From: Synchiropus splendidus
Lineage: Eukaryota; Chordata; Actinopteri; Syngnathiformes; Callionymidae
Assembly: GCF_027744825.2 (NCBI RefSeq)
Contig: NC_071345.1
Coordinates: 15,935,501-15,999,500 of the forward strand
Reading direction: 5' to 3'
DNA: 64,000 nucleotides
A program made the position numbers and the translations under genes. This document shows positions 49,546 to 61,679 of this stretch, one piece after another; within the stretch, counting starts at the first letter, position 1, and each line of letters begins with the position of its first letter. The notes below the pieces were generated by a model, which did not search any database, was not told the origin of the DNA, and was given only the letters and a program-made list of their open reading frames with translations.

Positions 49546-50590
49546 AAATAAATAAATTGCAGTCCATAATCCAAATTGCTACAATAAATATATCACTCAA
49601 GTCGAATGCCATTTTTCAAAGCGTCACATATACAGTTTGAGAACCAAGAACTTAATGTCAAATTTCTTTTTTTTTTAGTCAAATTATCCCGACCACGTTG
49701 ATATATGTCATCGTAATAGTTGCTTTCATTTTTGCAATATTTCTTGGCTGTTTCTAAAACCACATTTTAACATAAAACACATCCACTTTTCATCTCAGCT
49801 CAGTAATACTGTACTATGTGACAGATCATTAGATTTGGTATTCACTATTCTACCTTCATTATACACAGTGATACTTTGTGTTCAGCTGTCCCCTCAAACC
49901 AAAATGACTCCTATTATTACGACTCGGATTTCTGACACTTTCATGGACGCCATGTTTTATGTTTGCCACTGACATCAGGAAGTAGCGTCGGATGTAGATG
50001 GAGCAACGGCATGAGCACATGACGGTGGGAGAAGATGGTACTGTGTTGGAGGATTGACCCTCCCACTGGTGGTACTTTTATTGGCATTTCAGCCTTCACC
50101 TAGGTTGGTAAAGCTCATCTAATCTTACCTTGTATAATATTACTAGCCATACTTCAGAACCTACTTCAGTATTTAGAGTGGAATTTGCCTTGTGTTATTG
50201 TTGAGTACTGCGACCTCGGATAAAGTGCATTCAAACCTTTGAAGCACACTTCAATACAGCAATATATTTACAACACAAAACCATAATTCCGAATGACCTC
50301 TTTATCTTCTGACCAATACTTTTATTACAAGACACAGGTAAAGGCATCAAGAAATAAAGCAACAAGCCGCCACTAAACTCTCAACAAATGCTGTACAGTG
50401 CTTGAATGGTGGAGCTTGAAAACTTGTTTGCTCGTGTTTTTCTAACAGAATCAGGGTTCTCTGATGACTCATTGATACGCAACCTGACCATCACTGTTCC
50501 ATGGACTGGAGGTCAGAAGACTTTGTGGGTAACTCTCAATGCCAACTAAAGCTGAACGTGGTAGCCATACAAACCAGATAAATCGCTGAC
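49546..50590. other. non-coding DNA, no gene recognised
   Basis: No supported feature. Confidence 0.5.
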
Positions 50591-50624
50591 CCCATATTTG
50601 GTTCTGTTGATTTCAGAAAGTGTA

Positions 50625-50830
50625 AAACTATTTTTACGTGGATGCAAATGCGCGGCGGTTGGCTGTTCAAATGGTGGAAGTGAAAGTGTCTGTTCTCCTT
50701 CCAGGAAGATGTGGCGCTTCACAAAAATGGCTGAGGAAAGTTCTGAGAACAAGGAACAAGGGGCAGCCAACTTCAATGCGCCACAACGATCATCGCGCTG
50801 CTGACAGAATTGGGGAGTTGCCATCAAAAG
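50625..50830 (+). pseudogene. THAP-domain gene remnant, frameshifted
   Basis: One frame reads CKCAAVGCSN, which fits the start of a THAP zinc finger (C-x-A-x2-C-x-N). After a frame change near 50690-50705, another frame reads SQKWLRKVLRTRNKGQPTS, which fits the middle of the same domain around its conserved tryptophan. The closing C-x2-H pair is not intact: SMRHNDH stands where it would be expected. THAP domains bind DNA and occur in P-element-type transposases and in many fish regulatory genes. The frame continues to 51144 without a further recognisable domain. Probably a decayed transposon or processed copy. Confidence 0.35.
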
Positions 50831-51036
50831 TTGTCAATCTGAAAGTTCAACACTGGCTGAAAGTTCAACTGACTGCCATAGCAATGGTTTTGAAACAAAA
50901 AGAAATAGCTAACAATGACATCAAGGTATTAAAATGGCACAAAGAAGCAACAGTGCAAAAACTGTGTGCATGTCATGTTTGCTCAGCAATTGCGTGTCAG
51001 TCACCAGCTGAAAACAATAAACCAATAATATGCGTA

Positions 51037-51148
51037 TTTTTTTCTTTTTTTTTTTTTTTTTTTTCTGATGCATTTTTTTACACAAGTGTGGCAATTTCTG
51101 GTAAGGGGAATCAAACCTGCAACCGTCTTATACCAATAGAGTAGCTTC
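51037..51148 (-). mobile_element. tRNA-derived SINE, minus strand
   Basis: Read on the minus strand, GTAGCTACTC-like sequence starts a tRNA-like head. TATTGGTATAAG (51138-51127) suits a polymerase III A box, and GGTTTGATTCC (51117-51107) is close to the B-box consensus GGTTCGANNCC. About 30 bases later the strand runs into an A-rich tail of over 20 A residues (51064-51037, seen as T on the plus strand). Head plus A-tail is the layout of a short tRNA-derived SINE. The two boxes are closer than in a real tRNA, and the anticodon arm is missing, so it is not a tRNA gene. Confidence 0.55.
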
Positions 51149-52680
51149 ACACCAAAATAAAAATGTAAGTGCTTGTAATTATTCATTAAAAATAATGTTA
51201 ATAAAAATAAAACTGACTTGGTGAGATGCCATTGCTGCATTTAAACATGCAAGTCAGTGTCACGGCGGAACCACGAAACGCCACACAAACTCCCACCGCT
51301 TGACCGAGTTAGGACACCTGAGCATCGCATTCTAATTTTGTCTGGGTTCAATTTTTGTCATGGACTCACTGAGGCAGAATTTAAGAAGTGTTTTCAACCA
51401 TGCAAAAACTTCAGTGAAGCAAGTAGTATCTGTGCCTCGTGACCAGCATTTCCTGGAAAATAAACTGACATCTTTCAATCGCATTTTAAAATAAACATCA
51501 TGTCCTTGGCGGAGGTTAAATCAAGGCTGATCTTTTCAAACCATTTCGGATCAAGTGATTCCATATAAAAAGGAAGTTGTAAAGGTGTCATTTTTAGAAG
51601 CCTGTCCCATTGAAGTCATTGCACTTAGGGAGGTTTCGTTTTACCTTCATCATTTTTACACACACTGACTGGAAGCCGGCGAATGTCATGAAGAATTATT
51701 GCTTTTCATTTTCATATTGAAATACCAGTAAGAGCCAGCTGACCCGCAGAGTCTATTGCATCACCTCTCTGAGGGTGTGAAGTTTCTCTCCGATGAGTCA
51801 GACTGTATATAGAAAACACAAAACGGCTCGTGCCAAAACATGAGGCGTGATATTGTTGACCCTGATGGGAGACAAATGCGTCTGTGATAAACCCGCCATG
51901 GTTTTTGGTGCGTGTGTGTGTGTGTGTGGAGTGTCCTGGCGTTAAGTGAACAGCTCTATCGAGGGACAAACTTCCTCTCCACTACAAAGCCACATGATCC
52001 ATCTCCTCTTTAGCTGGTGTCAGGACCATTTTATTTGATGATGATTTGACGTCCAGGCGCAGGGTCTCACTCCTATTCAGCTCCACTGGAGCTGTGTATC
52101 ACTGAGGCGACCTCAACATGGCAGCATACTTCGGGCTTCACAAAAATATTCTGTACAACTGAATGAGATAGCGTCCATGAAAAATAAATGTGTCTCTTTG
52201 CTAGATAACCCTGTTGTTTTTATGTTTTCAGAACCAGATGCTCTCATTCATCAACTGCAACAAAGAGCCCTTCGTGATTTAGATAACAGGGCGGCACAAA
52301 AATAACGTCAAAATTCCGATACCTGAATTGCTGACTGGGAGTATGACAGACTAGGATTAATGGGAAGGTGGGTCTGGAGAATTAGCTGCGATTCCAGGTC
52401 TTGATTAATAGTGCGTGATTTAGCTGTTTTTGAAAATCACCAGAGATGAAGTATTGTGGATTTCTGACTGAGAGAGGCTCTGTATGGAGGTCAAAATGTG
52501 GATGTGGATGAAAAGTAATTTTATTAAAAGAAATAACAGCAAATGCTGATTACAAAGACGGATTTGTCAACGGGTACGTGGCAGACAACGTGTCATCGGT
52601 GACGCTGAGAAATGAGTCAGAGGATCCTCCTGTAAATTACAAGTTCGTACGAGGGAACACTTGGAGACGGTCAGACATTC
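51149..52680. other. non-coding DNA, no gene recognised
   Basis: A (TG)n run lies at 51909-51928. 52000-52480 has mixed composition and may be regulatory. No supported gene. Confidence 0.5.
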
Positions 52681-52684
52681 AAGT

Positions 52685-52947
52685 ACAAGTAACATCCGAC
52701 CGGTGGTAAGTCAGATTGTACGGATTGGAAGTTGAATGCCATTCAAAATGGCCGATGCGAGGGTTATAGGTGCTCCTGTAGTGCTAGATGGCTGTGTGAG
52801 AGTGAGATGCTGGGATACTGTGCTGACGTAACTGTCGGGCTGCTACGTGCTGCGCTGCCAGACATTGAATCAAACAACAAAAAAAGCATCTGCTGGCCGT
52901 GGTGGATGGACGTAAGTTGAGCAGGTTGTAAGTCGGATGTTACTTGT
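52685..52947. mobile_element. small inverted-repeat element (MITE)
   Basis: ACAAGTAACATCCGAC (52685-52700) is repeated as its exact inverse GTCGGATGTTACTTGT (52932-52947), bounding 263 bases with a GC-rich middle. The subterminal parts carry related but diverged GTAAGT-rich motifs. No transposase is encoded, and the 62-codon frame inside it is not a gene. The structure fits a non-autonomous DNA transposon. The superfamily and target duplication are not clear. Confidence 0.6.
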
Positions 52948-53600
52948 GTATGGATATACTTACTTACTTAGATAGTAAACTGGTGTTAAGTTGGGCATAA
53001 ACTGTGTGGTTTTGGTCCCATTTTGACACAATTTTTCACTTGTGAGACTATTTTGGGGGTCGGTCAGACCTTTATTGCTATTGTGCATCTCGCCTCATGT
53101 AGTAGACATGAGAAGCAATGAACACCTCATGTCTACCTTCCGATCGATCAGACTAAAATCAAACCTGTTTTGAAATCCTGGTTGCCCCTTGTGAGGTTAT
53201 CGCACTGTTGAAGCAGTGTCGCGAGCCGATTCAGACATGCGCAAACAAACGTAGATATGGAAATGTGCAGTTTAGCAGTTGCTGCTTATCTCCAGGGGTT
53301 TCACTACATGTAAACGATCATGGCGGATCGCTATGACTACAATAAATCCGCCATTCATTTGGGTAACATAACACGCATCATGTAGGCTCATGGTTGTTTT
53401 CGGCGTGTTCGTAACGAAAACAATCCCGAAAGAAACATCATAGTAGCGAAATGACAGGAACACGTACTAGTAAAACTGAAGTCACGCATTCTGCCCAATG
53501 TATGAAGAGATGGACCATGTAGAACAACTGAAAATCAGAAACTAGTGTTTTTATTGTCATCATGAGTGTCAAATCTTTCCCTTATGCTTCCCTGTTTCTT
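52948..53600. other. non-coding DNA left of the LINE
   Basis: It contains a perfect 11-base hairpin (53102-53112 with 53126-53136). Some of the GC-balanced sequence from about 53200 may be LINE 5' UTR, but I cannot set that limit. Confidence 0.45.
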
Positions 53601-53712
53601 GAATGGTTGCGTAACGGATTCCAGTTTTCGGTTCTTCCGGCGTCTTTTTCTTCCTCTACATTGCATTTACCAATGCAAGAGTCCGACATGTTATATAATG
53701 ACATAACCGTGC

Positions 53713-56655
53713 ATGTTATTTTGTTTATTTTTGTGTTTTGATGGAGCATCTGCGTGTTCTTACACACGAGATCAGTTGATGAACATCAGGGCTATGACTC
53801 CCTCTGACTTACTACCAGTATTTTTGGTGTCAGTTGCGGAGTTAGTTCATCTTTTGGCGGGGCGGAAGAAACTGAGGAGGAGAGGGAAACGTGCCGGTGC
53901 GCTCGTTCGCCTTCGTCGAAGAGGATCGCGCACTCCACTTCCCGGGATAATCCTCTCCAACGTCCGCTCGCTCAACAATAAGATGGATGAATTGGCGCTG
54001 ATGTTGAGACGGAACAGAGACTTCTCCTCCTCTTGTGTTTTGTGTTTCACGGAGACGTGGTTGAGCGATCTCATCCCGGACACTGCGCTTCATCTGGAGG
54101 GTTTCCAGCTTCACCGCGCGGACCGGGTTCCGGAGCTCACCGGCAAAACCAAAGGCGGAGGACTGTGTTTCTACATCAACAATCGCTGGTGTACGGACGT
54201 GACGGTGATCTTCCAGCACTGCTCTCCCTCTCTGGAATGTCTGATCGTGAACTGTAAGCCGTTTTACTCCCCACGTGAGTTCGCTTCATTCATTCTGGCT
54301 GCCGTATATATCCCGCCCAGCGCGGATGTACGTGAGGCTCAGAGTGCGCTCGCGGATCAGGTCCTGCATGTGGAGCGAACTTTCCCGGACTCTCCTGTGA
54401 TTGTGCTTGGTGACTTCAACAAGGCAAATCTGAGTGAGGAGCTTCCCAGGTACAGGCAGGTTGTAAAATGTCCCACCAGAGAGCAGAGTGTGCTGGATCA
54501 CTGTTACTCATCGCTCCGCAACTCCTATACCGCCCTCCCTCGAGCTGCACTGGGACTCTCTGACCACTTGATGGTTCATCTTGTTCCTACATACAAGCAG
54601 AAGCTGAAGCTGGCAAAGCCTGTTGTGAGGAGCATGAAGATCTGGACAAGTGAAGCTAAAGAGGAGCTGCAGTCTTGCATGGAGACCACAGACTGGGAGG
54701 TGTTCAGGGCTGCCACCAATAATCTGGATGAATATACAGACACTGTGACTTCATGGATCAGCTACTGTGAAGAGTGCATAGTTCCAACGCGCACCAAGGT
54801 CAGTTATGCAAATGACAAACCTTGGTTCACAACTAAACTCAACCAGATCAGACGGGAGAAGGAGGCAGCTCGCAAGAGTGGGGACAGGAAGTGCTACAAA
54901 GAGCTGAAGTATGGGTTTCAGAGGGAGCTGAAGAAAGCTAAAGCCGCATACTCTGACAAACTCACGCAGCAGTTCTCAGCCAATGACTCGGCTGCGGTGT
55001 GGAGAGGGCTCAAGGTGGTCACTAACTACAAGCCACGTGCCCCCCACAGTCTGAACAACCTCACTCTTGCACAGGACCTGAACAACTTCTATTGTCGCTT
55101 TGAGCAGCCATTTTGCACCAGCACCTCTGTGGTCTCTCCAGCCCCATGTTCCACTTTAAAACAAAGGACTGTGCTGTCTCTTAGTGACACAACTAAGACC
55201 AATGATGTCACTGGGACAGCAAAGATCACAGTCACTTTTGATGAGCCACCCCCTCACCTCCCCCCTCTTTCTCTTGACATCATGGAGCAAGACGTGCGCA
55301 CTCAGTTCAGGAGGCTGAACCTTCGGAAGGCGGCAGGTCCGGACAGAGTTTCCCCTGCCATCCTGAATCATTGTGCTGCTGAGCTGGCTCCAGTGTTCAC
55401 GGACATCTTCAATGCTTCCTTGGTGTCCTGTCATGTTCCTGCCTGCTTTAAGTCCTCCACTATCATCCCTGTTCCCAAGAAGGCCAGGATCACAGGACTG
55501 AATGACTACAGACCGGTGGCACTGACGTCTGTGGTCATGAAGTCCTTTGAGCGCCTGGTTCTATCTCACCTGAAGTCCATCACTGCTTCTCACCTGGACT
55601 CATTGCAGTTTGCCTACAGAGCCAACAGATCTGTGGACGATGCAGTGAACCAGGCCCTTCATTTCGTTCTGGAGCATCTGGACTCCCCAGGAACCTATGC
55701 CAGGATCCTGTTTGTGGACTTCAGCTCTGCCTTTAATACAATTCTTCCAACTCTGCTTGAAGACAAGCTTCGCCAGCTGGACGTGCCTGACTCCCTCTGC
55801 AGATGGATTACAGACTTCCTGACCAGCCGAAGTCAGCGTGTGCGGCTGGGGACGACTGTCTCTGACACTCGGACCCTCAACATTGGGTCTCCTCAGGGCT
55901 GTGTTCTCTCTCCATGGCTCTTCTCCCTGTACACTAACTGCTGCACCTCCAGCCACGAGTCCGTGAAGCTGATCAAGTTTGCGGACGACACCACCATCAT
56001 CGGGCTCATCTCAGATGGAGATGAGTCGGCTTACAGGAGGGAGGTGGAGCGGCTGGTGTCCTGGTGCAGCAACAACAACCTGGAGCTCAACGCTCAGAAG
56101 ACAGTGGAGATGATCATGGACTTCAGGAGAGTAACAGCTCCTCTGTCCCCTCTCATGTTGGCTGGTTTATCCATTCCTATTGTGGACTCCTTCTGCTTCC
56201 TGGGAACCACCATCACTGAGGACCTCAAATGGGAGTCAACCATCAGGTCCCTCATCAGGAAGGCCCAGCAGAGAATGTTCTTTCTGAGGCAGCTACGAAA
56301 ACTACGACTGCCGACGAAGTTGCTGGTGGAGTTCTACACGGCCATCATCCAGTCCATCCTCACCTCCTCTATCACTGTCTGGTACAACAGCGCCACCTCC
56401 AGGGACAAGAGCAGACTGCAGCGCATCGTACGTTCTGCTGAGAAGGTGATCGGTTACAGCCTGCCACCTCTTCATGACCTGTATGCCTCTAGGACCCAGA
56501 GACGTGCAGGTCGGATCAGAGCCGACCCTTCTCACCCTGGACATAGACTGTTTGTTCCTCTTCCCTCTGGCAGGAGGCTACGGTCCATCCAGACCAGAAC
56601 CTCCCGTCACAGGAACAGCTTCTTTCCCTCGGCCGTCAGACTGTTAAATTCATGA
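53713..56655 (+). CDS. LINE ORF2: APE endonuclease and reverse transcriptase
   Basis: A 980-residue protein that nicks target DNA and copies its own RNA there (target-primed reverse transcription). The N-terminal 75 residues are basic ([10 protein letters not shown]). The AP-type endonuclease spans about residues 78-290 with NVRSL (83-87), catalytic TETW (113-116), VYIPP (198-202), GDFN (233-236) and SDH (283-285). The reverse transcriptase spans about 535-840 with KAAGPD (539-544), DYRPVALTS (598-606), [10 protein letters not shown] (667-676), [10 protein letters not shown] (725-734), FADD (756-759) and FLGTTI (829-834). A C-terminal extension ends SAVRLLNS. All catalytic motifs are present. 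ATG 53713 is the first start after an in-frame TAA at 53704. Some family members start further upstream, so the true N-terminus could differ. Frames inside it on other phases are shadows. The sequence is more GC-rich than its flanks. Confidence 0.93.
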   Translation: MLFCLFLCFDGASACSYTRDQLMNIRAMTPSDLLPVFLVSVAELVHLLAGRKKLRRRGKRAGALVRLRRRGSRTPLPGIILSNVRSLNNKMDELALMLRRNRDFSSSCVLCFTETWLSDLIPDTALHLEGFQLHRADRVPELTGKTKGGGLCFYINNRWCTDVTVIFQHCSPSLECLIVNCKPFYSPREFASFILAAVYIPPSADVREAQSALADQVLHVERTFPDSPVIVLGDFNKANLSEELPRYRQVVKCPTREQSVLDHCYSSLRNSYTALPRAALGLSDHLMVHLVPTYKQKLKLAKPVVRSMKIWTSEAKEELQSCMETTDWEVFRAATNNLDEYTDTVTSWISYCEECIVPTRTKVSYANDKPWFTTKLNQIRREKEAARKSGDRKCYKELKYGFQRELKKAKAAYSDKLTQQFSANDSAAVWRGLKVVTNYKPRAPHSLNNLTLAQDLNNFYCRFEQPFCTSTSVVSPAPCSTLKQRTVLSLSDTTKTNDVTGTAKITVTFDEPPPHLPPLSLDIMEQDVRTQFRRLNLRKAAGPDRVSPAILNHCAAELAPVFTDIFNASLVSCHVPACFKSSTIIPVPKKARITGLNDYRPVALTSVVMKSFERLVLSHLKSITASHLDSLQFAYRANRSVDDAVNQALHFVLEHLDSPGTYARILFVDFSSAFNTILPTLLEDKLRQLDVPDSLCRWITDFLTSRSQRVRLGTTVSDTRTLNIGSPQGCVLSPWLFSLYTNCCTSSHESVKLIKFADDTTIIGLISDGDESAYRREVERLVSWCSNNNLELNAQKTVEMIMDFRRVTAPLSPLMLAGLSIPIVDSFCFLGTTITEDLKWESTIRSLIRKAQQRMFFLRQLRKLRLPTKLLVEFYTAIIQSILTSSITVWYNSATSRDKSRLQRIVRSAEKVIGYSLPPLHDLYASRTQRRAGRIRADPSHPGHRLFVPLPSGRRLRSIQTRTSRHRNSFFPSAVRLLNS

Positions 56656-56760
56656 ACAGCCTTGTTGTAATGCTATTCTATTTATTTTATTTTATTTGTT
56701 TTTTGATGCACTTTATTCCAAGGCACTTTCCTAGTCAGTGGGCTCCCCACTGACCATGGC

Positions 56761-56802
56761 AATAAATCTGATTCTGATTCTGATTCTGATTCTGATTCTG
56801 AT
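56761..56802 (+). terminator. LINE polyadenylation signal and hexamer tail
   Basis: AATAAA (56761-56766) is followed by about five and a half TCTGAT units. It marks the 3' end of the element. Confidence 0.85.
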
Positions 56803-57899
56803 GTACAGTCAGATCGTATTTGAGGATCGGACTGCGTGAGAACAGGAGTTGTGAGCGGTAAACTGCAATTCACTTAGAGTTTGACCACCAGCAGAATACT
56901 GCAACTGAAAAAAAAACACACATTTGTCTTCCTATCCTTAGACCAGCATAGGTTTAGTTTGAAAGCTAATTATAGAATTTTTTGTTCTTGTATGAGAGGC
57001 ACTTTTAACTAGCCATTTCGGAGAGACACAATTGGCTGGGCCATAACACTTGAATGGAGATTATGGAGGAGAGCTTGAGTCAAAAGATTTTAAAAAGCAA
57101 AGTCACGCCTCCTCCCTGCTCAACACTGCGCATCATTATACAAACACGATGTGTGTGCATATCTTTAGGAAGTGTCAATATATTCATTTGCATTTTCTCC
57201 TTCCAGCAATTGCCTCAAATTGCATTTGCATTGCAGCAAACCCACACATGAAATTGACACAAAGCATTATGTGCCTTTCTTCTTTTGTTTCTCATTCTTT
57301 TCCATGTCAAGACAAGCTTGCATGTGTTTCATTGTGTGAAAACGTTGAGTAAATGTACAGTTATATCGAGTTTAAAGAGATATTATTAGCCTATTATTAT
57401 AAACAAAACTCTTCTCCTGACACAGATCAACAGAGGCTCATAGACAGATAAGGACAACAGTGAGACATCATCTGCAAAGTGAACTATTCAGACAAGGAGT
57501 CAGAATTGAGGAAGGAGTAAACCCCCAGCTCTCTCTGTAAATACTATCAGTTGTCTGTAACAATATTATAAGTGCACCTCTGCATAACATTGTATCCTTG
57601 CTAACATTGAAGAAAAGAAAAAAGAAAGTAAAATAGATCAACTTACAAGAAAGAATAACTTGAATAACCCCCGGCATCGGCACTATTTCAGAAGAACTGG
57701 ATTAAGTGGTCAAGATAAACATAAAAACCTTTCATGACAATCAGAAGGCTTTTGAAACGGAATATAAAATTGTATAATTTGCAATATATTGCATCATATC
57801 ATTGCGTTAAAACAAACCAAATGCAATGACGGGGCTTGATAAATTTCATTTAAAAACTTAAAACCTTTTAAAACACTCAATAAAAACCAGAAAATAATA
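56803..57899. other. non-coding DNA right of the LINE
   Basis: No exon, RNA gene or named repeat is seen. Short frames at 57050-57350 and 57468-57683 show no domain. Confidence 0.5.
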
Positions 57900-58400
57900 A
57901 CCTGAACCAGCTTATTAGGAAAATGTATCGCGGCGGCTTGTCTTCATAAAGCAGCATGGATTTGTGAACTGCTCTGTAACTACATGCAAATCACTTCCAC
58001 TCATGTTTAATGTTCATAAATGCATCAATATTGCTCCATTTTAGCTTGTAAACAGTGTCAGACTGTTTGTGATCGGCGCGATAAACGAGTAATAACTCAG
58101 TTCCCTTGTGACAGCCAGCGTGTGTTTGTGCTCCAGTGTGTGTGTACAAGAGACTTTTCTGCTACATTAGCTTCATAACACCATAATCCTTTCTCCATAA
58201 AACATTACACGGGCTGCAACGTTTCTGATTTATGGCTGGGAAAAGAATCAATGGGAAAAAATTAATGCTCACAAAACGTTCCAGGGACAATATTGAGCAG
58301 ATTTTAATTGTGATTTCTTTCAAGTGGCTGTTAGCCAGATGATAAATGGGGGCTAACCTTGCACTCCGCAGAGCACTAGAGAGTCTTTAATATGACAATG
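57900..58400. promoter_or_regulatory. candidate conserved non-coding element with octamer
   Basis: It contains a perfect POU octamer ATGCAAAT (57984-57991), TCATAAATGCATCAATATTG, GATCGGCGCGATAAACGAGT, CCATAATCCTTTCTCC and TTTATGGCTGGG. The sequence is non-repetitive and has no coding frame. Enhancer-like by texture and motif only. Confidence 0.33.
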
Positions 58401-60160
58401 AAGTGTCTGTCTTTCAGATTTTATCGTACCGTGCCTTACTCCATATTCAATCTTTTTTTTTTCTTTTTTGCTCCGAACCCTCTCTTTCTTCATCTGTCTC
58501 TCACTTCACGTCACTTCATCCCTACTGTGCAGCATTTGTGCAGATTAAATTGAGGCTCCTGTTTTCTCCATCTCGCAGCACTTACTTATGTTTTATGACA
58601 CACACTAAATCAGTTTTATGCCGCTATTGATTTCCACCCCCTCCTTCTTATGAGCCTCTTGCTTAAATCGACACAAACCATTTTGCCTTTTGCTCTCTGA
58701 TTCTTCCCGCTCATATGTGGTGACCTTGTGCAGAGGACCAAGCCAGGAAAATATAGGGACATTTAAAGAGGGGGCTTTTCATAATGTGTTGCATGTGAGA
58801 GTGCTTGTGATTTCGACCGATAATGTCGGAGGAAAAAAAAAAATCTCTTTAAAATGCAGAACTCATCATTCTGTTATTTGAAGATCAAAGTGCGGTAGGA
58901 ATCAGCAGTTGTTCATGAAACTAAACTTAAAATGAATTTAGGTACACAGAAGCAAATCAAATCATCATCATATTGATATTGGCTCTGAAAAATTGTCAAA
59001 ACTTAGTGCAGACAGTATAATTTGATAATAAAGAAAACTTGGAAAATGGAAGGACGCGGAGGATGAAGGCGCGGGGACAAAAACAAGGAAAAAGAAGGGG
59101 GTAAAACGCTGTATATTTCAGGTTTATCTGACTTAAGTCTCCACTCAAATTGTTTTAACCCAATGTGTTTGTCTTACTGAATGAAAATGTAAAAAGTGGA
59201 ACAGTGAATTCAGAATACATAAAGAAAAAAAAAAAAAAAAAAAAAAAACTTCTATATTGAGTTTGCTGGAAAAACAAGATAAAAGTAAAACAGTAATAAT
59301 AATAATAGTAATATAATAATAATAATATAAATTAACAAATTGTATTATTATTATGTATTGCTATTATTATTATTTTAAAAAATGAATGATACATGGACCT
59401 GCTCCATTTTTATTTATTTATTTCTTCTTTTTTTTTTTGTCATTTCAACCATGGTACCAGATCTTGAAAGGAGATGTGCAGAACATCACAAGACTTTCAT
59501 GAGATCTATAAATTTGTGATGTCTGCACATAAACAAGTCCATGAATTCTATCTTTTGGGCAGCTGCTATAACCTCATGCAAATCTCACAGGCTTTGTTTC
59601 AAAGCATCTTTTACATAAGGCATTCTAAATAATTATATTGGTGCTGATGGTAATGAACAGATTCAAAGATCGCACAGCTAAAACAAAGGAATAAAAGGAA
59701 TAAACCCTATTACAAATAAAACACTGTCAATCTGGAAATGGACTGCAGGCTTATTTCTAAAGGAAAAAGGACAATGATCTATATTGAGAAGATGGAAACA
59801 TCCCACATATGGAGAAACTAAGCTCTACTGATGAGACGGCACTGATATATATAACAAAAAATTGGGAAAGAGAATGTATTGCATTTGGACACATTCAGCT
59901 TTCAGGTGAATCATGTTTTGCCAACACATTTTAACACCTGTCCATCAAATAGTGACTAGTGTCTGGACTAGTGTCTCTCAGGGGATGCATCCAATCCCAA
60001 AGGCGGTGCTCTCTCTCACTGTGACAATCTGGCCAACTCTTTTTTGAAACACAATTAGAGAGAAATGTATTTAAGTTATGATGCATAATAGCTACAGTGT
60101 ATGGTAAAATCTGAGCCAGCAACTCATCTCAACAGAGTAGACATAGAAGCCTGGAAGATT
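58401..60160. other. non-coding DNA with A-rich and AAT tracts
   Basis: Poly-A lies at 59224-59250 and an imperfect (TAA)n at 59296-59330. No supported gene. Confidence 0.5.
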
Positions 60161-60170
60161 CCGAACAAAT

Positions 60171-60880
60171 ACCTCGGTTCTCGACCACAATCCGTTCCAG
60201 AAGGCCATTTGAGAAGTGATTTGTTCGAAATCTGAATCGATATTTCCCATTACAATGAATGGAGAAAGAAATAATGCGTTCCAAGCCTTAAAATAGTCTT
60301 TTGTAGGAGTGAATGTAGAGTGTCTGCTGCAGGTGCGCTGTTCCTCTATGTGTGTGGCCGCTGCATGTGGGAGGGGTTGCCGAGTGAGTGACGTCTCTCC
60401 AGAAGTGAAGAGGTGCCCGGTGCGTGTCCAGCTCTGAATGTGCGTTTCTGTGCAGTTTGGCTGTGACAAAGTCATAAACCAAGTCACGCTCTGTCCCAGA
60501 CTCGCCTCATCCCTGTCCGATCAAACCCTGGAGTGTGCGCTCCAGCCTCGGGGGTGTGGAGAGCGAGCACCTCCCCTGTGATACTCTACCACGGTCCAGT
60601 GTGGAGACAGGAAAGGTTTTACACCTCAATATGAAGGAAAAACAGTCAGTAAATGTAGCTAACGGGACACGTCTGCATACAGAGGCTGCGTTATACACAA
60701 TAACAAAGCGCGTCGTGGGTCAGCTGATCGCTCCGCGCACGTTATGTTTTTTCCGGCTTTTTTCCGTGGGCGTTCGAGTTATGGATTTACGTTCAAAATC
60801 AGAAGCAAAAAAATCTCAACATTTTTGTTCGCAATCCAATATGTTCGAAGTCCGGGACGTTCGAAAACCGAGGTACCACA
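60171..60880. mobile_element. pogo/Tigger-like MITE, both ends
   Basis: The left end TACCTCGGTTCTCGACCAC (60170 onward) and the right end TTCGAAAACCGAGGTACCAC (60861-60880) are inverted versions of each other over about 17 bases. The left end lacks the first few bases seen in the copy at 24880. The GC-rich left body (60295-60560) is nearly identical to 25015-25310. The right half carries CGTTCAAAATCAGAAGC and TTCGAAGTCCGGGACG. The 131-codon frames across it are not genes. TA-flanked CAGTGGTACC ends are typical of Tc1/mariner-superfamily (pogo/Tigger) elements. Confidence 0.72.
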
Positions 60881-61670
60881 TTGTCAAAATTATTGCTTAT
60901 CATATGATTCAAAATAAAGATTCAACTTGAGACTGGTGTCATTTTGAATATAGTTTGTTCCTTTTCAATTTCTGCTTATTGAAGACCAAAAACTGGCATA
61001 TCATTTTTTTTTATTCCCAAAGTGAAGGTGAACCAGACTCAGACTAATTCATCGCCTCCAGACAAAATAAATAAGCATTTCCCTTCACTAATACGCCGCT
61101 ATTGGCTCCAAATACCTTTGTAGAAATAATAGTCTTCCTGAGTTGTTTTCATTATGTGGCTCATGTAAAAGAAAACATGGTTTGCAGGGATTTTTAATTC
61201 ACCTCCATCATTAAAAGTGACAATACCTCTGGCACTGCACAAGCCGTCTCTTCCAACTGTGCATTTATTCATTGCGGACTGAGCCAACGAGACTGAAGGC
61301 CAAAATTTCTAATTATTGTGTGAAGCAATAAAGGACGCAAAAGAAATGAAGTGAAAACAGATCATTAGCAAACAAAAAAGAAATCTGGAAAAGAGGACCC
61401 AAATTATTTCATTATTGAAACGAGAATGTGCCGATTGAAATTGACTGAAAGCTTCTATACAGATTACTTATACGCCGCTTTAAGGAACTGGGAAGAGCCC
61501 AGGGTTAAATGCAAGGGGAGCTGGCTTGATCTCAATCAATTTGTCCCTGTCTGTTGGCAGGTGCCCAGTCCCCAGCGTTGGCTCCATCAGGACTCCCAGC
61601 AAAGCGCGAAGCGGCAGCATCAATGTGACCATTTAGAGTGCGATCTGGGCAGATGCAGTAGGAAGGTCAG
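60881..61670. other. non-coding DNA, no gene recognised
   Basis: No supported feature. Confidence 0.5.
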
Positions 61671-61679
61671 GGAACTGTG

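Larger units (their letters stand above)
53600..56802 (+). mobile_element. L2-like non-LTR retrotransposon, coding-intact
   Basis: A LINE with one long frame, a 3' UTR of about 110 bases, AATAAA at 56761-56766 and a terminal (TGATTC)n tract (56767-56802). This microsatellite tail in place of poly-A is characteristic of the L2 group of the Jockey/CR1 superfamily in fish. The 3' end is clear. The 5' end lies somewhere left of 53713 and the given start is approximate. A target-site duplication was not found by eye. The uninterrupted frame points to a recent insertion. Confidence 0.88.

Noticed and set aside
53842..54257. Open frames on other phases and on the minus strand inside the LINE
   Set aside because: They are shadows of the GC-rich LINE frame and carry no domain of their own.
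60092..60487. 131-codon minus-strand frame with a near-copy at 24869-25207
   Set aside because: The similarity is due to the shared MITE, not to a protein; the frames run through the terminal repeats.
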